A stretch of DNA of 64,000 nt, taken from positions 104,724-168,723 of the forward strand of contig LSYV01000008.1 in assembly GCA_001584585.1 (NCBI GenBank), written 5' to 3'. Below are positions 11,173-21,491 of the stretch, piece by piece. Positions within the stretch are counted from its first letter, which is position 1, and each line of letters begins with the position of its first letter. The stretch comes from Gonium pectorale. Taxonomy: Eukaryota > Chlorophyta > Chlorophyceae > Chlamydomonadales > Volvocaceae. A program made the translations under genes and the position numbers. A model generated the notes under the pieces. That model saw nothing but the letters and a program-made list of their open reading frames with translations, ran no database searches and was not told the DNA's origin.

Positions 11173-14100
11173 ATGTCGCGACATCGCAGGGCAAGGCCCC
11201 CAAACCCTTACGCCGCGCTCCTCTTTGCGCAGCTGGCCCAAACAGTGCTTCAACTGGAATGGAAGCCCCCTGTGACCCTCGCGCTAGTCGCAGGCAAGGG
11301 GATTGGTGGAGGGAGCCGGTGGTGCACTGTCGTGCTCACTCAGTCCCGGCAAGCTGCCCCAGCCTCCCTTCCAACCTCCCGACGATGCCCTCCCCCTGAC
11401 AATCAGTGAACGTCCTGCTCTTTTTCGATGGCGCCGGCGTCGCTCCACCTGAGCTGGTGCCGTCCATCGGGGATAGCTGCCTGCAGCCGTACCTCATCCT
11501 GGAGGTGCGGACCTGTGGTCCCTCGTAGGGACATGGGACCTTACCTAAGCCATTTAAGCCTTATCCCTGAACCCTCACCCGCTGGGCAGCGCCGTTCGCC
11601 TACGGCTGCCCGTGCTTTGCTGCGCGGTGGCGCGGCCGCGCCATGTTTGACCTGACCCCTCCGTTCGACTTGTTGGCAGGTGGGGGGAAGGGACTACCGG
11701 CATGCCCAGGGCGCGCTTCAAGTCGTACTTGCGTCCACCTTGCCAGCTGCCTGGCAGTCTGTCTCCCAACCTCCGCAGGCGAACCCCGCCCCTGCCATTA
11801 CTCCTACCGCCATCCGCAGTGGGGCCAGTGGCGGCGGCTGGTGCTGTCGGCATTCCTGCACGTGGATGAGGTACGGCACAGACGGTTGGCCCCAACCGCT
11901 ACCGGTCCATTCATAAGGGTCTCCGACGGTGTGAACGGGAATGTGGTCAAGCTTAATTGTCCTGCTTAGTAACAGCATTCAGGCTGGATAGCCCGGGCCA
12001 GGCGCAGTAGCAGGGGCCGGGCAGCGACCGAGGGTCAGGCCGGATGGTGAGGGACTGCGTTACAGTGCGCACAGGCGGGCAAGGCCGCGCAGAGCTGCCG
12101 ACCGCTGGCTAAGGGCGCATGGTGCGTGCCGCGCATGTGCCCTCGGGGAAGCTGTGGGGTTCCATCAGGTACGGCGGCAAAATGGTAGGCTGGGGTCGCA
12201 AGCCATCAGCGCCCAGCCACGGCACAGCCGCGTGCGCCGGCATCGGGTGGCGCCCTGGCCGCGCCCCTGCCTGCCCTCAATGACCGCACTCCCCGCGGTA
12301 CCGCCCCTCCCGGCTGCCCCTCATCGCCCCAAACTGATGGAAATCATGGAATGGACGCAGAGCCACGTTGTCTACAACATGATCAGCCTGGTGTGGAAGG
12401 TGCGCGAACCGGCGGGTGGGTAGTGTACAACCTTCTCCAGGAGCGTTCTTCACTAGTCTCTAGGAGGGCCTCGTAAGGCTGACATGGGCAGTGGAGGTGA
12501 ACCCCAACGGTGGACGCAAGCGATGCCGGCGAGCGGGGCCGCGCAGCAGACGGCGACACACAGTGGGGAGGCAGCCGGGCACTTGGTGGCGAGACCCCGG
12601 TTGTGCGAGGGGCTGACCGTAACCGCTGTGAATGCCACGCCTTCCCCCGCCCCTCGCAACCGTGCTTGCGCCCGTCCCCTCCGCTCCGCCAATCCAACGG
12701 CGCTGCACGCCTGGATATGATTCGCAGCGAATGCTGGGGCCCTGGGCCCGTGCCCCGATCCGTGCGCCTTCCCGAACGGATGTCCGTGAGCCGCTTGTTA
12801 GCCACGGTGGATCTCGCGCGCGGAAAGAGTCTCTCTGGTGGCCGTGTGCCCCCCTCGGCGTGGCCCTGCCCCGCTCGGCGTTGACAATCCCGCCCGCGTC
12901 GGAGGACCACGCGGCGGACCCACGTGCCAAACGCTCCCCCACTCCTGGCCCCTGCGCTGCCCGCCCGCCCGCACAGGGCGTGCAGCTGGAACGGCGCTAC
13001 GGCCACCTGCTGTTCGGCGCACTGGTGGCGGAGCTGCTGGCGGCGGCGCACCTGATCACTGTGGCGCTGGCGGCGCTGCTGGCGGCCAACATACCCGGGT
13101 ACAGGTGCGGCGGGCTGACGGGTCGGCTGCGGCAGAGGGGCTGCGGCTGCGCGTAAGCAACGCACTGCGGCCTGTGTGCTGGAGGGGAGATCCGGCTGTG
13201 CAGGCAGCGGCCCGGAGGAGGCCCTGCGCAGGAGACCGACCCTGTGCGGGCTGCCCTCCGCGCCTTCTAGTGCCCAACTGACTTACCGACTGACCGACTG
13301 GCTGCACACCCCGCCTCAAACAGGTACCTTTACCGCGACCAGTGCGCCGTCGGCTTCTCCGCGGTGCTGTTTGGACTCAAGGTACGGCTCTGTAGGGCGG
13401 CACCCCAGTTGCGCGGTGTGGCGCCACGTGCCACGCCACGCGGGGCGGGTTCGCCTCCTGGTTGCTGTTCGGGTTTCGGGTGCGGAGGCCGCATTGTCGG
13501 GCATCGAGGCCTCCTCGATTATGGTGCACAGCCCGTACATGCGCCCGCCAGATATGGGGCATCCCGCTAGGCCGGAGCCCACGCCACAGTCCAGGAAAAC
13601 GTGTGCACGTGGGCACAGGGCATGCGCCCGTCTGCGGTTAGAACGTGTACCCAGCTTCACATGGAAATATTTTCAATCACCGTCTGGCTGGTAAAGCACA
13701 CCCGGGCAGAACACCCGACGACGAGCATCCGCCCGCACCGCCTTGCGTGGACCTTCCCCCCCCCCCACACACACACGAGCGCCAGAATGCCAGACTGCTC
13801 GACTGCTCGACTGTTTTACCTCGCCTCGCTCGCCTACCTCGCATAGTCTGTTTGCAGCCTGTCCACAAGCACGCACATTCGCATGACGTAATACACACGA
13901 GCGCCGCTGCTCACATGCCCCAGACGCCCTGTGTGTGGCCCGGCCTTGGCCGCCCCATCCCGCGCGGCGAGCAGCTGCGTGCCCCGCCCTCATGCGCCCA
14001 CCCTCGCGTGCCCTGTCTTGCGACGCCCCGCTCCTTCCTTGCGACCGCGGCAGCGCTGTCCTGGCCCGCCCTGCGCGCCCCGCCCTGCGTACCGCAACCC

Positions 14101-15991
14101 CAGGATCCTGTGACCCCGTGGCCCCGTTGCAACCCGTTCTCCGTCTTCCCTACCCGTGCCCCGCCATGACCCCGCCATGGCCCCATGCCCGCGCGGCCGT
14201 GTGCAGGTGGTGCTCAACCACGACTCGCCGGGCTTCAGCCAGGTCATGGGAGTCACGCTGCCAACCAAGGTGTGTGCGGGTGCGTGTGTTATGTATGCGA
14301 GCGTGCTCCAGACATACTAGCAGCAAGGCGTGTGCGTATGTGCGTGTGTCGTGTGGCCTGACTCGCGCGGTAGTGCGCGCGCCGGCCAGCCTTCCCCCCC
14401 GCTTCGGCGCTCCACCACGAGCACCGCGGAGCACCTGCGGCTCAATACACGGGAAGCAGAGTGCGACAGGGATTGCATTCCGCACCGTCGCAACCCCACC
14501 CAGGGCGACCGCTTTACCGATTTACTGCTTTACCGCCCCCTCCCCCTCGCGCTACTGGCCATTGGCAGTACCTGTGCTGGGCTGAGCTGGTGCTGGCGTC
14601 GTACCTGAACCCCTCGGCCTCCTTCCTTGGGCACCTCGCGGGCATTCTGGCGGGCCTGCTGCACGTGCGCTGCGTGGAGCCGGCGCTCCGGGGCCTGGCC
14701 GCGGTGAGGGGGTGGCTGGGTGGGTCACCGCAATCCGCCCCGCGCAGCGCGCCGGGAGATTGTGCCTGTGTTAATCAACGCGTGTGTAGTCGTACGCCTT
14801 ATGAGCGAGAATCGGGGATTCCGCGCGGCGCGTTTAGCTTTGGTTATTGAAATTTCAGTCCGGCTTGTAAGCATTTGTGCGTACGAATTTGGTGTAGGGC
14901 ATGCTACCGCGCAGCGGCTGACGCGACCCTGCAGGACCCGCAGCGCCCAGGCCCAGGCGCCAGGTGCGGAGCCACGCTGGGCACACGGCCTGGTCCCCAT
15001 TCTGTGCGCTGTGTGCGCTCCCGCAACGTGAGCAGGTGGGCCGCGGGTCTGCGCTGCGCGGGGTCTCCAGCGGCGGAGGAGGCTCCAGGCAGCGCTTCAG
15101 CTCGCGGGGCAGGCTCGGCGGCGGTGCCACCGCCGCCGCTGAGGCGCAAAGCGCCGGCGGCGCGGCTTCCAGCAGCCATGTGCGAGCTGGAGCTTCAGCA
15201 GCCGACGGAGGCGGAGGCGGCGAGGGAGGCGGCGGGGCCGGTGGGGAGCCCGAGGTGCGGGGCGCGACTGCGGGTCAAGTGCCAGATTCGGAGAGTCAGC
15301 GGAGAGCTGCCAGAGCGGCTGCGGAACGCAGGGCCGGGACAGGCCCTGGCGGGCAGCCCTCGCGGCGCCTGAACCCTCCGCTGAGCGGAGACGAGGTGCG
15401 TCTGGCGGATGTGTGTGTGGGGGGGGGGGATGTTCTGAGCTCAGCGAGATGCTTGCTGAGCGGAGGGGATCAGAACAGGACAAATAAGAGGGGATCAGAA
15501 ATTCAGAACAGGACAAAGAAGAGGGAAGCCGCGCTGTGCGGGCGCCACATGGGAGTTGGTGTGCGCAGAGCGGAAGAAGCCAGAGACATGCGCGACGGCA
15601 GTCACGATTGACGTGTACGTACGCAGTATAGGACGGCAATCGCATTATGTGCTGCATTGGCGGGTGTGGAGCCCGGCCGTGCGCGACGTATGCAGTCGTA
15701 CAGCTGCCGGACAGGGACCTCAGGGCACCAGCGCTTGTGGGCATACCCATTTGCATGGTATCATATTTCGGCCTTGCCCGACGCGGCTGCTCAAAGCACC
15801 NNNNNNNNNNNNNNNNNNNNCGCTCGCTACAACGCCACCCTCCCCAACTGCACGCGAGGGCGCCCGCCAAAGGCGGGATCCAGGGGGATCCGGGCGGGTC
15901 CGGCGGGCCCGCCACTGCGGATCAGCCCTCCCGGCCGCCGCTGTCGCTCGAAGAGGTCCGCAACCGGCGACTAGAGCGCTTTGGGCGCTGA
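11173..15991 (+). CDS. Rhomboid intramembrane serine protease, RHBDL4/RHBDD1-like
   Basis: Ten exons give about 386 residues: 11173-11293, 11407-11504, 11820-11870, 12361-12399, 12977-13104, 13324-13381, 14207-14269, 14569-14703, 15036-15395 and about 15884-15991. Recognisable segments in order are PPVTLALVAVNVLLFF (first membrane segment), WRRLVLSAFLHVDE, SHVVYNMISLVWK, a long hydrophobic helix (GALVAELLAAAHLITVALAA), YRDQCAVGFSAVLFGLK with catalytic Ser158, GVTLPTK, and NPSASFLGHLAGILAG with catalytic His208. The order and motifs match the RHBDL4 branch rather than plastid rhomboids. A Gly/Ser/Ala-rich cytosolic tail ends LEEVRNRRLERFGR, resembling the C-terminal VCP/p97-binding motif of RHBDL4. 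That suggests a role in ER membrane-protein quality control (inference). Intron 1 seems to use a GC donor. The last intron contains the N gap, so the start of exon 10 is provisional. Confidence 0.87.
15464..15521. repeat. Short tandem duplication in rhomboid last intron
   Basis: Two head-to-tail copies of an AGGGGATCAGAA...CAGGACAAA unit occur: 15464-15488 and, with an 8-base insertion, 15489-15521. They lie between the two last exons of the rhomboid gene, upstream of the assembly gap. Confidence 0.75.
15801..15820. other. Assembly gap (20 N)
   Basis: Twenty consecutive N inside the last rhomboid intron. A fixed-size N run usually marks a gap of unknown true length. An exon of the rhomboid tail could be hidden here. 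Confidence 0.99.
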
Positions 15992-17709
15992 CGGCGCGGA
16001 TCCCTGCCGCGGAGCCGGAGCGTTTGCAGCGTCCGTTTGGCTGCGCCTCGTCCATCGGTGGCAGTGTCTCTAGGCAGCCCGGTGCAGCGTGCTTGCGGCG
16101 TGGAGGGCAGATGTGGATGTGCACATGGCCATCCGCCACTGCGGGGCGCGACGTTTCAGCATGGCGGCTTGGTACAAGGCATAGCGGCTGGTGGCGACGA
16201 GCAGGCGGGCCTTCCTCTCCCTGAGGGGCCAGCGGGACAGGCTCCTGGCAAACATGGTCTTGGTGGATGCAGGCAGGCGTGCTGCCGTCGTGGATTGCGC
16301 CCACCGGTCGTCGGCGGTCAGCGGTTACTAGACCTGCGGGTGCCCAGCCCTTCCGCCCGGCGCTCCACGCGGCGTGACTGCACACCAGAAGTGGGGACCA
16401 TTGGCTGCCGTAGCCTGTCCACCGGCCGTGCTGAGTGCGTTCTAAGGTGTACGTATGCTTGGGCCCTGGACGCTCGGAAGGCACAGGGATAAAGATTACA
16501 GGCTTGAGGCAGAGGCCTGGTTGCGCAGGGGCGTCGCACATGCTGCACGTAAGCGAACCGGAGTCCCTGTTGATCCGCCGAAGCAGCGTCAAGGCATGTT
16601 CGTAAGGGGCTGGCGGCGTCTCGAGGATGGGAATGGGTGGCGGGACGCGAGGTGCGTTTGTACGAGGTGGAAGGTGGTAGGTGGAAGCATGTGGAAGGCG
16701 TTTTCGCCGTAGCTGGAGCGGCCCTTGGAACAGCGCGGACTCTGTGGTTGCTGATCATGGCGGAGTCTCTGGGTGCCGCATGACGTCACAAGGGGCTGAA
16801 CGGCGCTGACATGTGGCCTTGGCCGTGCTTGTTGAGGGCGCGGGTTCATTTGCGGCAAGCAGTCAGCCAAGACCGAGAGCCTCGCGTTAGGAAGGGGATG
16901 AATGTGTAAGCGACTGGTGGGGTGGACGAAGCGGTCTGCCACAGCGTAGGAGTGCACAGGAATGGGATTGTTTGGGGGCCGGTCAGCGGCCAGTCGCCCT
17001 ACCGGGCGGTATCGGCTCCAGGGTCCGCGGCACGCACGCGGGCGGAAGTGTAAAGCACCCGCGACCGCCGGTTAGGGCCAGTCACAGCAAGCCTAGGGAG
17101 TTTGCCGTGCACGTGGGGTATTGTAGGTATGGTCTACCCCATATCGCTGTGGAGAAAAAGAGAAACACAGAAAGAGGGAGCCCGCCTCCACGGCCATACA
17201 CGCCCGAAGGCGCGACGTTTCCAATAGGGCGGGCGGGTACAGAGCAAGGCATGTGACGGTCGTCCCTGTGGAGAATCTGAGGTTGCGGATTGCCTGACCG
17301 GCCATCAGTGGACGCTTTTTTCTGTGAAAAGGATACAGGCGAGAGTCGAGAAAGGGCGCAGACAACGGGAGGGACAGGCAGCCCTCCCGTGACGCTGTGC
17401 ACCCCTCCTGGCCGCGGCAGGCATAATGAGCAGATTAGCGCGATTCCGTGTCTCATATCCAGTCTAATGGCAACGACAACAAAGACTGCATGTCGGTGCT
17501 GCACCCCCCGTGGTCGTTGCTATAAGGTGCCACCACGCCGCACCTGCTACTAAAACCGTACGGGTTGGAGAAGGGGTGGCGCTACCCCGCGTCGTTCACA
17601 CCAGCCGGAGAAATTCTTCGAGCCACTCTGTCCTGCTGATTGCAATTCACAGGGTTCACGCCTCGTTACCCGTCGCCATCGCGCTTTGCCAAGTCTCAAC
17701 TTGGTGACC
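15992..17709. other. Rhomboid 3' UTR and spacer before universal stress protein
   Basis: No supported coding exon. TGTAA occurs at 16905-16909 and again at 17049-17053. The last 250 bases before 17710 are probably the promoter and 5' UTR of the stress-protein gene. Confidence 0.55.
16905..16909 (+). promoter_or_regulatory. TGTAA polyadenylation signal for rhomboid gene
   Basis: First TGTAA after the rhomboid stop at 15991, about 915 bases downstream (GAATGTGTAAGCG). Confidence 0.5.
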
Positions 17710-18394
17710 ATGCCTCGCGTGCTTCTCTTTCCAGTCGACAACACGGAAGACTCTCAACGGAGCTGGGACTGGATGATCAACAACTTTTACCGTGACGGAG
17801 ACGAGGTGCACCTGCTCAACGTGATTTCCCGTCTCTCGTTTGCGGCAACGCTTGGCGTCCCAGCCGTCGATTTTACCCCGCAAATTAACCGGGAAGCCTA
17901 CGAGGCGGCCGTCCGCAAGGCTGAGGAGTTCATCGTCAAGCGGTTCCTCGCGCGCCTGCCACAGCAAATACAGACCACTCCGATTGTGCACATCATCAAG
18001 GTAGGGTCACGGCAAGTGCCTACGTCCTGCCCCCGTGGATGCCCCAACCCACGTGCCCGCGGAACGAGCAGGACTGGCGCGAGTGGCAACGGGGAGCAGG
18101 GCTCGATACAGAAGCCCTGATGCTAAACATTCCCACGCATTCCCCTAACAATCCTTACTGGATCATGCCGCCCCTCTCTGCCCCCTCCGCCTTCGCGATG
18201 GCGTCCCGCAGTCGGAGGTGGACACCAACAGCGTGGGCCACGTCATCTGCATGAAGGCTGAGGAGCTCAAGGCTGCTTGCATCCTGATGGGCAGCCACAA
18301 CAAGGGCCCCGTTGCGGAGTTCTTCATGGGCTCGGTGTCGCAGTACGTGTCGCACCACAGCAAGGTGCCCGTGGTCATCGTCAAGCAACCATAG
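17710..18394 (+). CDS. Universal stress protein (UspA family)
   Basis: Two exons, 17710-18000 and 18212-18394, give 157 residues, a normal length for a single-domain USP. I prefer the ATG at 17710 (GACCATGCC) over the in-frame one 24 bases upstream, because MPRVLLFPVDNTEDS is the standard first strand of the fold. The fold continues with WDWMINNFYRDGDEVHLLNVI, a helical middle, and the nucleotide-binding stretch MGSHNKGPVAEFFMGSVSQY, which follows the ATP-type G-2X-G-9X-G-S pattern approximately. The last strand reads KVPVVIVKQP. It is probably a cytosolic nucleotide-binding stress protein; its client is unknown. Just after the stop, a partial copy of the C-terminal coding end is repeated in tandem. 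Confidence 0.92.
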
Positions 18395-18464
18395 GCGGCC
18401 CCTGTGCGGCCACAGCAAGGTGCCCATGGTTTTCGTCAAGCACCCGTGGGTGACCCCTGTGCGA
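18355..18464 (+). repeat. 55-base tandem duplication of the USP 3' coding end
   Basis: Copy 1 (18355-18409) encodes the last residues HSKVPVVIVKQP and the stop. Copy 2 (18410-18464) starts with the same CCACAGCAAGGTGCCC and would read HSKVPMVFVKHP, but it lies beyond the stop and in another frame. Divergence of several bases indicates an old duplication. Confidence 0.88.
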
Positions 18465-19338
18465 GGCTCTAAGCGAGACCGACTGTTGGTGTCTGGGAGG
18501 GTAGGCTAGGGGGGTGGGCGTAACGGCGGACAAGAAAGGCTCCGGAGGGCGCTTTGGGTGGGGCCGGGCTTGGTGTGGACTGGACAGAACTGGCGCAGGT
18601 GCATGGGTTGTGATGCTAATAATGGCAGTCGAGCAGTTATGTTCATAGTCTGGGCTGTCTACTTCTGCTGACTTACTGCTGAGGGCACGGCCAAAGCATG
18701 GTTGTGTGGCTCGCAGACCCCTCCCGTCACCATGCTTGACGTGAGGTCCGGATTGGGTGCCAGGTCGTCTCACGTCGTTGCTCTGTTATGTTTCTTTCCT
18801 TCATTCCTTTTGGTGCTGCCCCGTCACCATGTTGTGCACGGGCTGTGCTCTACAATGGCTTTGACTGTTCAGGGCTCCATGCCTGCATCTTGATGATGCA
18901 GGTCCTTGGGCCGGAAAGGTAGGTTTATTTGTGCTCCGTACCCGGATGTTTTGTAGGCCGTTTGCGTCTATTGGCGCCTAGTAGTCGGGTCACCGAAGCG
19001 CAGGCACGTAGGCAAGGTCATTGTGTGTGGGCCCTACGGTCCCGTACCTTGGTGGCCATGTGAACGGTCCGTGCATATGGCGGCACTGAAACAATGGCGA
19101 TCCCGGATTCCCTACGTAGTGTTGCACGCTTTTGGGGGCAGATTACGGCTGTGTCGAAGCTGTGCTGGCGGGTGGAAAGGACATCAAAGGCAGGCAGGTT
19201 GTGAGGGCTCAGCATTGAAGGACGCGGCATGTAGGGAACGCCCGGCTGTCCAGTTGAATGATCTGATGATTTGACCTTGCAGCGTTGCAGGAAGAAGGCT
19301 GGCCTGGACCAGCCGATAGACCACAGGTCTCGTGCTGA

Positions 19339-19343
19339 TGTAA
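19339..19343 (+). promoter_or_regulatory. TGTAA polyadenylation signal for USP gene
   Basis: First TGTAA after the stop at 18394 (GCTGATGTAAAGAC), about 945 bases downstream. Confidence 0.45.
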
Positions 19344-20209
19344 AGACAAGTCCGGACATCAATGTGCGCGTCTCACACTCAGCATGCGTGCATACATTAT
19401 GTACAATTGTATGAATGGCTTTCCTGTATGGCACATCGGAGTGGACACCCCGGGCGGGGGGGGTGTCGTGGGCCCGCCCCCCGGGTTTGTCCAGTACAAA
19501 AACCTGGACAAAGGTACACGGGTTGCGACCCACGGGTCGGTATGTCATCAGCTCCACACGCACAGCCGAGGCCCATCCAGCGAACTTAACCTAAAGTACG
19601 CAGAGCACCCTTGTGCACCGGCATGTTTCCGCCTGTCATTTGGGCAGAACCTGTTGCATCTTGACAAGTTTCTTCAGTTGTCAAAATGGTAGCGTGGTCC
19701 ATTCTTGGATAATGCATGTCCGTCAATTAATCAAACACGGGCCCTGCGAGATCAGCAACCAAAATGTATAGGATGCCAACGGCCAAAACCTAGCAGCGCA
19801 GGTGCACCTGAACACGCGCAAAAGCCCTATTCATGCTAGTGCATAATGTGAGCAAAAATTCTGCAGAGGAAGAGGGCTTCCCTGCCATACGCCCTTATCG
19901 CATGGGCAATAACCACCTGCGGCTATCCCACACGCTCAGCACCGCAGCCATGTAGCGTGTGGAAAAGCGCCGCTGCGTGCACCTGGCCGAGCCGTTGCCA
20001 ATGGGCGCGGTTGTACGACACTTTACCACACACAGAGTCGTCATGTGCAGCCATGGCTCCCCAATTGCATTGTTTCATTGTGCACAGCCTTGCACCAGCA
20101 TGGGGGATACACGCCTGGGTGGACTATGGAATCTACTATGGAATGGAACCATGCACCCAAGCCCGCTGGACAGAACACTCCAACGAGCTCGCATCTCACC
20201 CTGTCATGC

Positions 20210-20268
20210 CATAGTATCTAGATGCCGTGCTTCGCTCCGCTGCGGGAGCACGGTACCTAGAGACTATG
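20210..20268. repeat. Imperfect foldback hairpin
   Basis: The left arm starts CATAGTATCTAGATGCCGTG. The right arm, read on the other strand, starts CATAGTCTCTAGGTACCGTG. About 20 bases pair with three mismatches around a short loop. It abuts the dispersed repeat that starts at 20255. Confidence 0.75.
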
Positions 20269-20700
20269 ACAACCCCAACTCTCTCAACTAACATCGCTGC
20301 ACATAACGGCGAGCGGCCGTACTCCAATCCACGAACCCACAGCGTTGGCAAGCCCCCAAGAGCTTCCAAGGCACCGTGCGCAGTTTAGGCAAAAGCCAAT
20401 GCGAAGCAGAAGCAGAAGCCCACGGCTAAGCCTGAGTCAAGCATTATGACTCAGGGACTCTCAGTTGGACCGGGGCGCTCCCTCGGCGAAGGCATGGGGC
20501 GATACGGGCCCGTCATTAAGGGCATGCAAGGTCATGACGCCTTTGACTGGGGGCTCGCCCCTGCCCCTGCCGCTTCGGAGCGGGCTGGATGTCCAAGAGC
20601 CCCTCCGTCTGCGGAGCGTTGCACTGTACTCAGCCGTCAGGCGGAAACCGGCGTTGCTGCTCCCGCCAGACCAACACACGCGCGCCGCCAGGCCAATTAA
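20255..20700. repeat. Dispersed repeat, copy 1
   Basis: Block 20255-20343 matches 24056-24141, with a near-identical core at 20308-20343 (GCGAGCGGCCGTACTCCAAT then CACGAACCCACAGC). A second, more diverged block at about 20590-20700 matches about 24150-24255 and ends in ACACGCG. About 250 extra bases separate the two blocks here compared with copy 2. It is non-coding and probably the remnant of a mobile element. Confidence 0.7.
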
Positions 20701-21491
20701 TTACGGCACACGGAGCGCAATCAAGTCATAACTGCAACTCTAGATGTAAACGAGATCCCCAGCGAACGCGCTGCCGGCGCTGCAGAACATAGCACTCCGC
20801 GGCAGTGCCTGCACGCGTGTGCTGTCGCCACGAGTGCTCCACGTGTCTTTTCCTTTCCTGCTCCTTCGGAAACGCGTGACCCGCGTTGCAACCCGAATCA
20901 TGGGATAGGTCAGACAAGGTCAGGCCTAGGGTTTCGTCTTTCGTCACAACCTGACGTGCCAGGTGTCAGGGTTGACCCGTCCGGACCGTCGGCGCCCTGG
21001 GCTAAAGACGACATAGCCCTGGTCCGACGCCGCCCACATCCTACTAACGAACGAAAGGGAACGATGTGCACACATGAAGACTGCGGTCATTGCGCACTTT
21101 GGACACCTAGTCCAGCACTTAAGGCCAGCACTGGTACCAGAGGAACGCTTACCGCAACATGCCCCTCATCATATGGCCTCAAGAGACGAGACCAAGAATG
21201 AGCCTCCTGCATGCGGAACGGGCCCAATCATGAGCGCAGCGCGTCAGCCTCTCCCTGAAACACGAGTGCCACAACTTGCGCCCTTTGCGGACGCGTTCAC
21301 GTACTATTGTCGTTTTGCGGCATAACCGTATACGCTCATCTCAAACAAACCCGGCATGCCGACGCCCGTAACGACATTGCCGTGGTGGGAGGGAGGCTCC
21401 GAGGCGCTGGCCCCTCCGACCACAGTTTGCAGCTGCGGCGGTATCCGGTTCAACTCCCAAGCCGCTCTCCCAACCTGCCATGACCGAGAGC

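Larger units (their letters stand above)
18395..21491. other. Long intergenic stretch with USP 3' UTR, hairpin and dispersed repeat
   Basis: The flanking genes converge. No coding exon was recognised on either strand. It holds the USP 3' UTR (TGTAA at 19339), a foldback at 20210-20268 and a copy of a repeat also found at 24056. The BTB gene 3' UTR must lie at the right end; I see no clear minus-strand TGTAA for it. Confidence 0.5.

Noticed and set aside
15097..15915. Minus-strand frame of 272 codons spanning the N gap
   Set aside because: It runs through undefined bases and opposes the rhomboid tail, which has phase-consistent splicing and a recognisable C-terminal motif.
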